Of a stretch of 64,000 bases of DNA, positions 9,322 to 18,663 are shown in pieces. The stretch is from Lachnospiraceae bacterium (GTDB lineage: Bacteria; Bacillota; Clostridia; Lachnospirales; Lachnospiraceae): assembly GCA_022774705.1 (NCBI GenBank), contig JALFLM010000005.1, positions 26,783 to 90,782 of the forward strand, read 5' to 3'. A program made the position numbers and the translations under genes. Under the pieces are notes generated by a model. It had not been told where the DNA came from. It saw only the letters and a list, made by a program, of their open reading frames with translations, and searched no databases. The stretch's first letter is position 1, and every line of letters begins with the position of its first letter.

Positions 9322-11061
9322 ATGAAAGTAATTGAAACAAGAGGGCCTGTCTGTGTAAGCTGTACCAGATGCCTTCGTAAATGCGAGGTAAAGTCAATCC
9401 AGCTTACGAACAATACTGCCATAATTGATGACGATCTGTGTATTCTCTGCGGCCACTGCATCGAAGCATGCCCGCAGCATGCCAAATTTTACATGAGTGA
9501 CGCATCGAAAGTGCGCAACTGGCTGGAAGGAAAAAGAAAGATGGTTCTGTCTCTGGATCCCGCCTATCTCGGCGCATTCCCGGGCATCGAGGGCGGACAG
9601 ATCATTTCCGCTTTCCGCCAGGCAGGCTTTATGGCAGTTCATGAGACAGCACAGGCAGCTGCCGTCCTGACCTCCGAATACGCCAGAATCGCGGAAAACA
9701 GCCACAAACCGGATCACGAGAACAATATTATCACCTCAGCCTGCCCTGCAGTGAATTCCCTGATCGAAATTTATTACCCGGATCTTCTCCCCAGCCTGGC
9801 TCCGGTTGCTTCACCCATGATTGCTCATGGACGCTATCTGAAAAAATATTACGGCGCAGATACACTGGTCGTTTATGCCGGTCCCTGCTTTGCCAGAAAA
9901 GGAGAAGCTTACGCCCCTGAAAATGAGGGGGCTGTAGATGCTGTGCTTACCTTCTCGGAGCTGGTGCGTTTCATGGAACGGCTGGGTATTGACATGAAGC
10001 AGATGGAAGAAAGCCGGCCGGACAATCCCGATCCGGCTGTCAACAAGCTTTACCCCACTGCCGGCGGGATCATCACTGCGCTGCGCTGCAATGAAAAGTT
10101 TCCCGATTCGCGGTACATGAGCTTCCACATCAGTTCCATTTCCAACTGCCGCAATGTACTTCAGGAGCTGCGGGAGGGAATTTACAGCAATTGCGTCATC
10201 GAGATGAGTGCGTGTCCCGGCGGCTGCGTCAACGGACCTGCCCGGCCTGCCGACACCTCCGGATACCGCTGCAATCTCCGTCTGAAAAAGCAGACAGACC
10301 GGGTATCGGTTCCCGGACAGCAGGTGGAAGATTTCCTTAATACCACGGCCGTTGTCAGCTGCTATTCCGACAAATCCCCTCATTACCCGGTTCCTTCTGA
10401 AGAAGAGATCTCAGCCATGCTGCTGACCATGGGAAAAAAGAGTAAACGGGATGAGATGGACTGCGGTGCCTGCGGCTATCAGACCTGCCGTGAAAACGCT
10501 ATAGCTGCCTGTCAGGGGCGTTCTTCCTATGACCGCTGTACCCACTACCTGCACCAGAAAGCTACTTCCCTGGCCAATCTGGTTATGGAAGCAACCCCCA
10601 ATATGGTCATGATCATCGGCGGAGATCTGACCATTCAGGAATTTTCCGCTTCCTGTGAGAAAAAATTCCATCTTACCCGCACGGAAGCCATCGGAAAAGA
10701 TCTGCTGGAAATCATCGACGACACCGATTATGCATGGGCCCTGGAAAACAAACAGAATCTGCGGGGCAAGGTTGTGGAACTGACCGGATACGATACCTTT
10801 GTCCAGCAGAATATTACATATCTGAAGGATGAACATGCCCTGCTGGTGATTTTGATTGATGTAACGGCTCAGAAACGCAGGGAAGATGAAGAATACATGC
10901 AGAAGCTGGAAATCGTGGAACTGGCACAGAAGATTATTGACAAACAGATGATGACTGCACAGATGATCGCCGGGCTGCTGGGCGAAACAACCGCAGAAAC
11001 CAAAGTGACCCTGAACAAACTGTGCCGTTCTCTGCTGGGTGAAGAAGGTGGTGAAGGCTGA
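9322..11061 (+). CDS. Sensory [FeFe] hydrogenase-like protein with PAS domain (HydS type)
   Basis: 579 residues from the ATG at 9322, which has AAAGGAG upstream; the 9220 start is rejected. Order: two [4Fe-4S] motifs (CVSCTRCLRKCE, CILCGHCIEACPQH), an H-cluster domain with TSACPAVNS, GPCFARKGE and SACPGGCVNGP, a further Fe-S motif (CGACGYQTCRENAIAACQG), then a PAS domain (about residues 420-520). The cysteines that hold the H-cluster are kept, but the proton-transfer cysteine of the first motif (TSC-C in catalytic enzymes) is alanine, as known for sensory hydrogenases. Probably senses H2 or redox state rather than turning over. Overlaps the phosphatase gene by one base. Confidence 0.88.
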   Translation: MKVIETRGPVCVSCTRCLRKCEVKSIQLTNNTAIIDDDLCILCGHCIEACPQHAKFYMSDASKVRNWLEGKRKMVLSLDPAYLGAFPGIEGGQIISAFRQAGFMAVHETAQAAAVLTSEYARIAENSHKPDHENNIITSACPAVNSLIEIYYPDLLPSLAPVASPMIAHGRYLKKYYGADTLVVYAGPCFARKGEAYAPENEGAVDAVLTFSELVRFMERLGIDMKQMEESRPDNPDPAVNKLYPTAGGIITALRCNEKFPDSRYMSFHISSISNCRNVLQELREGIYSNCVIEMSACPGGCVNGPARPADTSGYRCNLRLKKQTDRVSVPGQQVEDFLNTTAVVSCYSDKSPHYPVPSEEEISAMLLTMGKKSKRDEMDCGACGYQTCRENAIAACQGRSSYDRCTHYLHQKATSLANLVMEATPNMVMIIGGDLTIQEFSASCEKKFHLTRTEAIGKDLLEIIDDTDYAWALENKQNLRGKVVELTGYDTFVQQNITYLKDEHALLVILIDVTAQKRREDEEYMQKLEIVELAQKIIDKQMMTAQMIAGLLGETTAETKVTLNKLCRSLLGEEGGEG

Positions 11062-12245
11062 TGTATATTGATATGGATTACCGCAGCCTCAATCATGCAG
11101 GCGAAGAGCTCTGCGGCGATAAGGTTGAAATGGTGCTGACAGAACATTCTCATATTCTGATTCTGGCCGACGGCATGGGAAGCGGCGTAAAAGCCAACAT
11201 TCTCGCCAGCCTGACTTCCCGGATCCTTGCTACCATGTTCCGAGAGGGCGCCGCCATTGATGAATGTCTGTCCACTATTCTGGCCACATTGCCCATCTGT
11301 CAGGAGAGGCATGTAGCATACTGTACCTTTACAGTACTGCAGGTCAATGATGATAATTCCGCCTATCTGGTTGAATATGATAACCCCGATACGATTCTGA
11401 TCCGCAAGGGGGAAATTACAGAACTGGAGCGTACGAAACGTACGATTGAAGGAAAGGAGATTCAGGAGGCCCGCTTTACGGTGCAGGATGGAGATGTGTA
11501 TGTAATCATGAGCGACGGCTGCCTGTACGCCAGCAGCGGTCTGAAACTGAATATGAACTGGGACCGGAACCGTCTGGCAAAAATTGCCAAAACCTCATCC
11601 CGCATATCTCCTTATTCCAAACGTATCGCATTTGACATCGTACAGGCCTGCGATGATCAGTACTGGGGACAGCCCGGGGATGATACCACCGCAGCCGTCA
11701 TGCGCATTTCCGCGCCTCATACGCTGAAGCTGTTTACCGGCCCGCCGGTACATAAGGAAGATGATGAAGCTGTTGTCCGGTATCTGATGCAGGACGATGA
11801 AAACGGTGAGGACTGCACCCGCATCGTCTGCGGCGGAACCAGTGCAAAGATTGTTTCCCGCATCCTGAACAAACCCATTGAACCGGTGAAACAGGACCCG
11901 CATCCGGAAATCCCGCCCTATGATTCCATCGCGGGCATCGATCTGGTTACGGAAGGTGTACTTACCCTGAACAAGGTAATCGACCTGCTGAAACCCTGTG
12001 TCCTGGGAAAGTCTCTTGATGAACTGTTTTTCGATGAACTGGATCAGGACAACGGTGCAGCGCTGATTGCCACCGCCCTGTTTGAGGACTGCTCCCATCT
12101 GGAGCTCCTCATCGGCCAGGCCATCAATGAAGCCTATGAAAATCCGGAGATTTCCACTGATCTGGCAACCCGCATCCACCTGACACAGGAGCTGATCGAT
12201 ACTGCAAAAGCGCTGGGAAAAACCGTCAGTGTGAAATACTATTGA
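11061..12245 (+). CDS. PP2C/SpoIIE-type serine/threonine phosphatase
   Basis: 394 residues, cytoplasmic. The N-terminal SpoIIE/PP2C fold shows the metal-site pattern ILADGMGSGVKANILAS and later VYVIMSDGCLYASSG and GDDTTAAVM. The C-terminal 150 residues (from about 240) carry no motif I recognise. The ATG overlaps the TGA of the PAS hydrogenase-like gene, so the two are translationally coupled. This pairing is a known signature of sensory hydrogenase loci (for example hfsA/hfsB of Thermoanaerobacterium). Likely output is dephosphorylation of a partner protein that controls hydrogenase genes; the target is not visible here. Confidence 0.85.
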   Translation: MYIDMDYRSLNHAGEELCGDKVEMVLTEHSHILILADGMGSGVKANILASLTSRILATMFREGAAIDECLSTILATLPICQERHVAYCTFTVLQVNDDNSAYLVEYDNPDTILIRKGEITELERTKRTIEGKEIQEARFTVQDGDVYVIMSDGCLYASSGLKLNMNWDRNRLAKIAKTSSRISPYSKRIAFDIVQACDDQYWGQPGDDTTAAVMRISAPHTLKLFTGPPVHKEDDEAVVRYLMQDDENGEDCTRIVCGGTSAKIVSRILNKPIEPVKQDPHPEIPPYDSIAGIDLVTEGVLTLNKVIDLLKPCVLGKSLDELFFDELDQDNGAALIATALFEDCSHLELLIGQAINEAYENPEISTDLATRIHLTQELIDTAKALGKTVSVKYY

Positions 12246-12477
12246 TCAGTTCTTCCTTCTGTTTTCTTGACATCTTTTTAATAGCCGCCTCCCGGCGCAG
12301 TGCTTCTCCCCTGTCGGAGTATTCCTCCCAGTAGAGAAGCTTCACCGGACGGCGGCTTCTTGTATACTTTGCTCCCTTTCCCTGATTATGCGTATTCACC
12401 CGCTCTTCCAGATGAGTCGTCCATCCGGTATAAAAGGTACCGTCCGCACAGGAAAGGATATAAACATAATTTTTCAC
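12226..12477 (-). CDS. GIY-YIG domain protein (UPF0213/YhbQ type)
   Basis: 83 residues forming a single GIY-YIG nuclease fold: YVYILSCADGTFYTGWTT carries the YVY...YTG pair, and the helix with R (LEERVNTHNQGKGAKYTRSR) and E (WEEYSDRGEALRREAAIK) follow. These small proteins are thought to act on DNA, but their role is poorly known. It overlaps the convergent phosphatase gene by about 20 bases and is the last gene of the minus-strand operon. Confidence 0.88.
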   Translation of the reverse strand: MKNYVYILSCADGTFYTGWTTHLEERVNTHNQGKGAKYTRSRRPVKLLYWEEYSDRGEALRREAAIKKMSRKQKEELINSISH

Positions 12478-12489
12478 TTTTCTACCTTT

Positions 12490-13260
12490 TTACTTTTTCA
12501 ATTTACAAGCACACAGTGCTGCTCCGATTGCTCCCGCATACCGGCCGTCGGGATCCGTCTTCACCGGACAGTGCAGTTTTTCCGACAGTACCTCCTGCAT
12601 GTAACCGCAGTCACAGAGGCCGCCTGTCAGATACACTGTTTCATTCCCGATGTGCAGCCGGCTTCCCTGGGAAACCACCTTTGTACCAATGGAATCAACC
12701 ACCGCATGGGCAATATTTTCCCGGGATTCTCCCTGACCGATCAGGCTGATTACTTCAGACTCGGCAAATACGGTGCACATGGAACTGATAGTTACGCCTT
12801 TCCCGCTGCGCGCCAGTTCGCAGATTTCATCCGGCCTCAGTCCCATGGTATTTGCCATCACTTCCAGAAAACGGCCGGTACCGGCGGAGCATTTGTCATT
12901 CATGACAAAATCCTTTACCATGCCGTTTTCAACACGGATTGCCTTCGTGTCCTGACCTCCGATATCGATTACCACACCATCCTGTATTCCGTATATCCAG
13001 ACCGAGCCTCTGGCATGACAGGTGATCTCCGTCACCGTCCTGTCCGCATAGGGAACCGCAACCCGCCCGTAGCCGGTGGCCACGCAGGGACTGTCCTCCA
13101 GACTGATCCCATGTTCCTCCAGCTTATCCCGGATTGCCTGCGCCGTATCCACGCTGCTCCAGCCTGTAGGCTGTACAAACTTTAAAACCAGCTCCCTGTC
13201 TCCGTTTAAAACAGCCAGTTTTGCACAGGTGGAGCCGATATCAATACCAATATAATTCAT
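12490..13260 (-). CDS. ATP-dependent activase of a CoA-dehydratase/double-cubane protein (BadF/BadG/BcrA/HgdC family)
   Basis: 256 residues of the ASKHA ATPase fold: IGIDIGSTCAKLAVL (phosphate 1), VIDIGGQDTKAIRV (phosphate 2 region) and the [4Fe-4S] cysteine helix NDKCSAGTGRFLEVMA, which bridges the homodimer. Such proteins use ATP to push an electron at very low potential onto a partner. The partner is almost certainly the 13620-14891 product in the same operon. A second cluster cysteine is in ISSMCTVFAESEV. The pair corresponds to DCCP reductase/YjiL types. Confidence 0.9.
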   Translation of the reverse strand: MNYIGIDIGSTCAKLAVLNGDRELVLKFVQPTGWSSVDTAQAIRDKLEEHGISLEDSPCVATGYGRVAVPYADRTVTEITCHARGSVWIYGIQDGVVIDIGGQDTKAIRVENGMVKDFVMNDKCSAGTGRFLEVMANTMGLRPDEICELARSGKGVTISSMCTVFAESEVISLIGQGESRENIAHAVVDSIGTKVVSQGSRLHIGNETVYLTGGLCDCGYMQEVLSEKLHCPVKTDPDGRYAGAIGAALCACKLKK

Positions 13261-13302
13261 ATTATCTTTCTCTATCCTTTATCTGCTCTTTTTATTCTGA
13301 TT

Positions 13303-13620
13303 TCAGCAGAATCTGTTCCGCTTCGGATTGATCTGGCAGGGAAGCGGCACAATACTGTGATATTCTGCATGATTTTTCTCAATGCACGCCCTTGCCGCAT
13401 CAATATCCTCTTCCCTGATCAGCAGGGACATGCCGCACCCCAGTTCCTTCTGAATGGACCGGGGTGCGGGAGCAATGCGCGAGAAGATCTTCTCCCCGCG
13501 CAGAAACTCCTGCAGCTGCAGTCCCTGTGTATAATCCTCAAAGGTAATATAATAATTTATTTTTGTTTCTTTGTCCATATCACATCTGAATTCCGAGCCG
13601 GTTTCAGAGCCGGAAACCAT
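13303..13620 (-). CDS. DUF3343 family protein (putative Se/S carrier)
   Basis: Up to 105 residues. The core YYITFEDYTQGLQLQEFL...KELGCGMSLLIREEDI is typical of DUF3343, small proteins found with selenium and sulfur-trafficking genes; a conserved cysteine sits in the GCGMSL motif. The ATG overlaps the previous stop (TAATG), favouring coupled translation from 13620, although the ATG at codon 15 (MDKETK) is a credible alternative. Set between a cysteine desulfurase/double-cubane pair and an activase, it may shuttle sulfur or selenium to a cluster. Function is inferred. Confidence 0.8.
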   Translation of the reverse strand: MVSGSETGSEFRCDMDKETKINYYITFEDYTQGLQLQEFLRGEKIFSRIAPAPRSIQKELGCGMSLLIREEDIDAARACIEKNHAEYHSIVPLPCQINPKRNRFC

Positions 13621-14891
13621 TAATTCAGCATTTCAATAAACGCTTCAATTCTGGTCTTCAGCTGCTGCGCATCCGCATCAGTATAGTCCGTTTCAATGCC
13701 GAGGACAGGAATACCTGCTTCTTTTAAAGCCTTTTCGACAGTATAGCCTTCCGTATCATACAGACAGCAGAATTTCAGATTCACATCGATGACACCGTCC
13801 ACCTTATACTCTTTTGCCAGACGCAGAATATCATCCACGCGGCCGTGATTCGGTGTAAAGCAGGCACAGTTGATGCCCATATATCTTTCCGCGATGGCTC
13901 TGTACTGATCGTCCAGATTATCCTTCGTTTCATCCACAGTATTTTCGAAATACCGGGTTCCTGTACAGGTTTCTTCACAGACAACCGCGCCGCCGCTGGT
14001 CTCGATGATATGATGCAGCTTCCAGTTGGGAATCGCCATGGGAGTGCCCGTTACAAGGATACGTTTTGTGCCTTCCGGGAATACGGAAACGCCGTCTTTG
14101 ATCCGCTGTTCCAGTTCATCTGCCAGTTTGTCGGCCATCTGCGCGCAGCGAACCGGATCATCAAAGAATGCAATCTGCATAACAAGCAGCGCATCCTTAC
14201 CGCTGATGGGAAGCTTATCCGCTTTTCTTGCCTCATATACGCGGGCCAGTGCTTTTCGCTTTTCATTAATGGTATGAATTGCTTTCTGAAGCTTTTCAGG
14301 TGTAATCGTATTGCCCGTAAATTTCTCCACAACACCGGCGAATTCCCGTATTTCCTCCGTCCATTTTTCCACATCCTTCGGACGCTTCATCTGAGGCATA
14401 TCCATGATATGCATGGGTACATCCTGCCCCAGAATCTCCCACGCCTTCTTCTTTCCGTCACAGGTGGTTTCTCCCACGTACATATCCGCAATGCGGAAGA
14501 AAGGGCATGTCTTTCCAAGACGTGCTCCAACCGATGCCTTGATCAGCGGACAGGTGCTTTTAGGCAGTACAGCTTCTCCGTCCGGCACCCAGAACTGGGA
14601 GCCGCCGCAGAGACCGGTCACGATACCGTCCGCAGCAATAACCACTTCATCAGGCACATAAACACAGAAGGTACCAAACACCTTCTGCCCCTTCTTCTGA
14701 GCCTCAATCAGTTCGGAAGGACGGATGCCGTGAATTTCGGATACCACAAAATCCCAGAATCCCATACCCTCGGGTCGATTATCCTGGGAAAGATAGATAT
14801 CCCCGAAAGCCTCCGGCAGAACAGCACATAAATTATCGTGCTTGTCCAGATCCATCCCCAGATTTTTCCACATTTCAACATAATCAGCCAT
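13620..14891 (-). CDS. 2-hydroxyacyl-CoA dehydratase family, double-cubane-cluster protein-like
   Basis: 423 residues. Cysteine motifs throughout (FGTFCVYVPDE, STCPLIKASVG, KTCPFFRIADMYVGETTCDG, CEETCTGTRYF, KFCCLYDTEG) and the ETTCDGKKK stretch place it in the HgdB/HgdD family. Unlike true dehydratases it is a single subunit, with no second gene beside it. Single-subunit members partnered with an activase (YjiM type) are known to carry a double-cubane [8Fe-9S] cluster that reduces small molecules. The CoA-dehydratase alternative is less likely for lack of a second subunit. Ribosome site AAAGGAG. Confidence 0.85.
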   Translation of the reverse strand: MADYVEMWKNLGMDLDKHDNLCAVLPEAFGDIYLSQDNRPEGMGFWDFVVSEIHGIRPSELIEAQKKGQKVFGTFCVYVPDEVVIAADGIVTGLCGGSQFWVPDGEAVLPKSTCPLIKASVGARLGKTCPFFRIADMYVGETTCDGKKKAWEILGQDVPMHIMDMPQMKRPKDVEKWTEEIREFAGVVEKFTGNTITPEKLQKAIHTINEKRKALARVYEARKADKLPISGKDALLVMQIAFFDDPVRCAQMADKLADELEQRIKDGVSVFPEGTKRILVTGTPMAIPNWKLHHIIETSGGAVVCEETCTGTRYFENTVDETKDNLDDQYRAIAERYMGINCACFTPNHGRVDDILRLAKEYKVDGVIDVNLKFCCLYDTEGYTVEKALKEAGIPVLGIETDYTDADAQQLKTRIEAFIEMLN

Positions 14892-14910
14892 AATATCTTT
14901 CTCCTTTGTT

Positions 14911-16056
14911 TTATTCTTCCTCTTCTTCCGTCAGTTCTCTCATGGCAGCAATGGCCGCATCCACTTCCGCTTCCGTATTGAAATGAGAGAAACTGAACCG
15001 AACAGCTCCCTGTTTTTCCGTACCCAGGGCATAATGCATCAACGGTGCGCAGTGAGCACCGGGTCTGGTGCAGATTCCGTAAGTCACAAACAGTTCATCG
15101 CTGACCTGTGATGAATCGTAATCTCCAAGATTCAAAGCTACAATGGGACATCTGTCCCCGGTAGTAAAATCTCCGTAAATCCTGATATTGTGAATATCTT
15201 TCACGCCCTCATAGAACTGCCGCATCAGAGCCTGCTCTTTCCGGCGGATCTCATCGATTCCCGTCTCATTCAGATAATCAACTGCCGCCCTCAGTCCGGC
15301 AATGCCATGACCGTTCAGCGTACCCGCCTCCAGCGCCGTGGGCATCTCCAGCGGATGATGCTTCAGATAGGTCTGCACCCCGCTTCCACCCGATTTCAGA
15401 GGGCGGACCGTCAGACCGTCTTTCACATAAATACCGCCTGTCCCCTGAGGACCCAGCATGCTTTTATGCCCGGTAAAACACAGAATATCAATGTGCATCT
15501 TCTGTACATCTATAGGAAATACACCTGCGGTCTGGGAAGCATCCACGATAAAAAGAAGCCCGTGATTGCGGGCAATGTCCCCCACCCTCTGTATATCCAC
15601 CAGATTTCCCGTCAGGTTTGAGCCGTGAGTGCACACGATTGCCTTCGTATGGGGGCGGATATTTTTCTCAAAATCATCGTAATTCAGTGTGCCCGTCCGG
15701 CTGCTTTTTACAAAAGTAACCTCCGTACCCTGCGCCTGCAGCTCATACAGAGGGCGCAGCACCGAATTGTGCTCCAGCTCCGTGGAAATCACATGATCAC
15801 CGGGGCCCAGCGTTCCTTTCAGCGCAATATTGAGGCTCTCGGTGGAATTGCAGGTAAATGCAATCTGTTTCGGGTTCTCCGCTCCGAAAAATTCCGCCAG
15901 TTTACATCTTGTATCAAAAATCAGCCGGGAAGCATCCAGTGAAGCATCATGAACACCTCTTCCTGAATTCCCCATGGTATTCATGGCCTGAACCACCGCA
16001 TCGATCACCTGTTTCGGCTTCACCCGGGTGGTAGCCGCATTGTCAAAATAAATCAT
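14911..16056 (-). CDS. Cysteine desulfurase-type aminotransferase class V (SufS/Csd-like)
   Basis: 381 residues, PLP-dependent. IYFDNAATTRVKP begins the fold; the PLP lysine lies in CFTGHKSMLGPQGTGG and the catalytic cysteine in RPGAHCAPLMHYALG. It releases sulfur (or selenium) from cysteine (selenocysteine). It is the first gene of a five-gene minus-strand operon, 19 bases before the double-cubane protein gene, so it probably feeds sulfur to that locus rather than to general Fe-S assembly; no IscU/SufU scaffold is adjacent. The ribosome site is weak. Confidence 0.9.
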   Translation of the reverse strand: MIYFDNAATTRVKPKQVIDAVVQAMNTMGNSGRGVHDASLDASRLIFDTRCKLAEFFGAENPKQIAFTCNSTESLNIALKGTLGPGDHVISTELEHNSVLRPLYELQAQGTEVTFVKSSRTGTLNYDDFEKNIRPHTKAIVCTHGSNLTGNLVDIQRVGDIARNHGLLFIVDASQTAGVFPIDVQKMHIDILCFTGHKSMLGPQGTGGIYVKDGLTVRPLKSGGSGVQTYLKHHPLEMPTALEAGTLNGHGIAGLRAAVDYLNETGIDEIRRKEQALMRQFYEGVKDIHNIRIYGDFTTGDRCPIVALNLGDYDSSQVSDELFVTYGICTRPGAHCAPLMHYALGTEKQGAVRFSFSHFNTEAEVDAAIAAMRELTEEEEE

Positions 16057-16454
16057 ATGTTTTTCTTCCGTTATCTTTCTGCTTTCATCCGCAAATTCTC
16101 ATAAAAAATATACAGTTTTCATTTTATGTTCTTATACATATTCTATAAAATCGTCATACCCCTGTCCAATTTTAAATATCTATAAATAACACCGATTTAT
16201 TGAAAAACACAATAAACCGCTTTATCCTGTGATGAACAGATAAAGCAAACGGGCACGGAATCTTTTCATGGTTCCATACCCGTTTATTTTCTGAAAAAAC
16301 TGCATATACTATGATTACGAAGCTGTTTATCCGGTTACAGCCAGAGGATAAACGTTACGGTCAGCCGGCGGACCGTGCTTCATATACAGGGGTATACCGT
16401 GCGAACCTGTTTCGCGCAGCATACCCCATTCTTTTATATTTCTTTTCCCCGTTT
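16057..16454. other. Intergenic region between the desulfurase operon and sipL
   Basis: About 400 bases. It holds two inverted repeats: AAACGGGCACGGAATC / GGTTCCATACCCGTTT (about 16238-16285) and GGGGTATACCGTGCG / CGCGCAGCATACCCC (about 16398-16432). One or both probably end the sipL transcript. The remainder is AT-rich and likely carries the desulfurase promoter. Confidence 0.6.
16238..16290 (-). terminator. Probable terminator after the sipL operon
   Basis: Imperfect hairpin AAACGGG...GGAATC / GGTTCC...CCCGTTT lying in front of the desulfurase operon. The T run is short on either side, so efficiency and direction are uncertain. Confidence 0.5.
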
Positions 16455-18068
16455 CTATTTCACAATCAGCAGCCTCTGACCCGGCTTCAGTTCATCGCTG
16501 GTCAGCGAATTCACCTCCCTTATGGATGATAACGGTACGTAAAATTTCCTTGCCACGCTCCAGAGTGTATCCTGAGGTTTCACCATATATCCCGTAATTC
16601 CGGGCATATTTTCGATTTTCTCCGGTGTAACCGGTTTCATCCCCATATCGGTAATTACCCGCATTTTCTCCTCCCTGCAGAATACAATGCGAAAACCCGC
16701 TGTCACACGGATTTCTGCTTCATCAGGTCCTGAAAGGACCGCATTGATCTGCTCCACGGAACCGGTGATCTGAAGCTGAGGGCCGTTTTCCGGATTTCCT
16801 GCAGGCATCTGGACCGTACAGGTAAAAGGATAATCCTCATGTGCAGCCCCAAAGGGATTTCCGGGATCCGCCTGCTGATACAGCAGATCAAGAGAAATAA
16901 CTCCTTCCAGCACCAGACCGTCATCCCCCGGATGATAATCCTCCACCTTCACCAGCGCCCCCGTATACACCACCTGCATCAGCGGTTTTCCCGCGTGAAG
17001 CTGCATATTCAGATTCATTTTCATGCGGCTTTCACTGCAGCCGGACAGCGTCGTCATGGTAATTTCCGGTTTTGTGATATCAAACTCCATTTCCGGCACA
17101 TAAACATCCTCCAGAAGTTCCAGACGCTGCTCCTCGAAAAGCAGAAGATCACACTGCAGCACCGCCTCCACCGCAATCCGGCGCATCTCCCCGTCCTCGT
17201 CCTCCGCAGCCGACACCTCTGTGTGAGCCAGCTGAATGCAGGAAGCAGACAGCATCAGATCTGTGGTGTGAGCCGATTCCACCTCGCCGCTTATGGGAAT
17301 CTGCTTCTCAAACCACTGCATGGGAACATGCTCATCCGCCGACCGGTACAGCACAAAAAGAAACAGATCGCCGTTTACCGCAAGACGGCCGTTTTCCGGT
17401 CTGCTTTTCACATTACGCAGCTGCACATCCTGGAAAATGATCCGGTCCACATCGGGTTTTCCGCCGGGCAGCGGAAACATTTCCTTTACACGCAGCGTAT
17501 CCTTCCCACATATCTTCAGGCCCGCAAACTGTTCTGTCCTGCCAAGGGTCTCCGGGGACACCCCGGATGAAACCACTGTACCTGAAGATGCTGTTCCCGG
17601 AGATACCGGGCCGGAATTTGCATCATTCTGCACGCCGCAGGCCGCCTGAATTTCCACCAGAGAAAAAGGATACAGAGAAAACGTCACCACAGCCTTCACA
17701 TTCATTTTCCGGGAATTGATCACCTGAGCGCGCAGATCCTCCATGTCCCAGAGCACGGTAACCTGTTCTCCATCCCGCCCCTCATCATGATTAACCATTT
17801 CCTCAAAGGCAAAATCCCCGTGGATGCCGGAAAGCATCCCTCCGTCCTCGCTGGAATACAACACAGAAAATTCAAGATGCCCCGCCAGCCGGATCTTTCC
17901 GCCCAGCACACGCATTTCATCAAGGCGTACATGTCCCGTCTGCATGATAATACTGCGGATATCCGCATTATTGTCCGATACATTGATATCATCGTCAAAT
18001 GTAAGCTGCGTCAGCAGACGCCTGCCGCCGATTCCATAAGTCAGCTCTTTCCTGATCAGTTCCAAAAC
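16455..18068 (-). CDS. sipL: Spore morphogenesis protein, DUF3794 repeats plus LysM (SipL-like)
   Basis: About 537 residues. Three DUF3794 segments occupy most of the protein, e.g. PLPGGKPDVDRIIFQDVQLR in the middle one, and a C-terminal LysM (TGYMVKPQDTLWSVARKFYV ... LKPGQRLLIVK). In Clostridioides difficile this architecture is SipL, which binds SpoIVA at the forespore surface for coat and cortex assembly. The track start (a TTG at 18086) contains the ribosome site AGGAGG inside the extension; the TTG at 18068 giving (M)ELIRKEL is a better start and matches the family N terminus. Ten bases downstream of the lipoprotein gene. Confidence 0.85.
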   Translation of the reverse strand, partial: VLELIRKELTYGIGGRRLLTQLTFDDDINVSDNNADIRSIIMQTGHVRLDEMRVLGGKIRLAGHLEFSVLYSSEDGGMLSGIHGDFAFEEMVNHDEGRDGEQVTVLWDMEDLRAQVINSRKMNVKAVVTFSLYPFSLVEIQAACGVQNDANSGPVSPGTASSGTVVSSGVSPETLGRTEQFAGLKICGKDTLRVKEMFPLPGGKPDVDRIIFQDVQLRNVKSRPENGRLAVNGDLFLFVLYRSADEHVPMQWFEKQIPISGEVESAHTTDLMLSASCIQLAHTEVSAAEDEDGEMRRIAVEAVLQCDLLLFEEQRLELLEDVYVPEMEFDITKPEITMTTLSGCSESRMKMNLNMQLHAGKPLMQVVYTGALVKVEDYHPGDDGLVLEGVISLDLLYQQADPGNPFGAAHEDYPFTCTVQMPAGNPENGPQLQITGSVEQINAVLSGPDEAEIRVTAGFRIVFCREEKMRVITDMGMKPVTPEKIENMPGITGYMVKPQDTLWSVARKFYVPLSSIREVNSLTSDELKPGQRLLIVK

Positions 18069-18078
18069 GCTCCTCCTG

Positions 18079-18513
18079 TTATTCAAAATAAATCGTCTTA
18101 TCCATCTGCTGCATTTTCACCGCAAGCCAGGGAGCCGCCGTACTGTCCTTTGTATCGGCGGTTTCCTCGGGAAGCGGTCCCAGAAGCTCCGTGTCCAGAT
18201 AAATTACATCTCCCGCCAGATACAGATCCTTTATCTGTATACTGTATCCTCCCGTCTCCTGCCTGCCGTAGCCCACCACCAGATAGAGGTTCTCTCCCTC
18301 CGAAAAGCTGAGGCGGAACTCCGTCTCCCTGCGCTCATCAATCAGTTTCAGCAACTCTTCAGGCACCTCGTTTTCCGGTACAACCGTATAGGATATATCC
18401 CCCGTCTTCTCCGGTCTGCTGTCGGAACTGCAGGCCCAGAACACAAAACCGCACGCGATTACAATCACCAGAAGAATCAGCGCCTTTGCCGCATACACCG
18501 TATATTTCCGCAT
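18079..18513 (-). CDS. Small lipoprotein or membrane-anchored protein with PrcB-like C-terminal domain
   Basis: About 144 residues from the ATG at 18513, which has GAGGAGGG upstream; the longer track start lacks such a site. An N-terminal hydrophobic helix (ALILLVIVIACGFVFWAC) ends in a possible lipobox, VFWAC. The rest (FSEGENLYLVVGYGRQETGGYSIQI) resembles the PrcB C-terminal domain, whose function is poorly known. It precedes sipL closely, suggesting a role at the spore or cell surface; this is inference. Confidence 0.72.
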   Translation of the reverse strand: MRKYTVYAAKALILLVIVIACGFVFWACSSDSRPEKTGDISYTVVPENEVPEELLKLIDERRETEFRLSFSEGENLYLVVGYGRQETGGYSIQIKDLYLAGDVIYLDTELLGPLPEETADTKDSTAAPWLAVKMQQMDKTIYFE

Positions 18514-18663
18514 ACACCCTCCTCGTCCTTTTTTCCGCATTGCCATAAGCACCGCTTCACTACATTCTATTGTTTTCAGGCGATAATTATGTTAAAATTA
18601 CGATAACTATTCAGCAGAGCGTGTGATTTTGGCGCCCGGCCGAATGAATAAGGAGGTTCGTTT

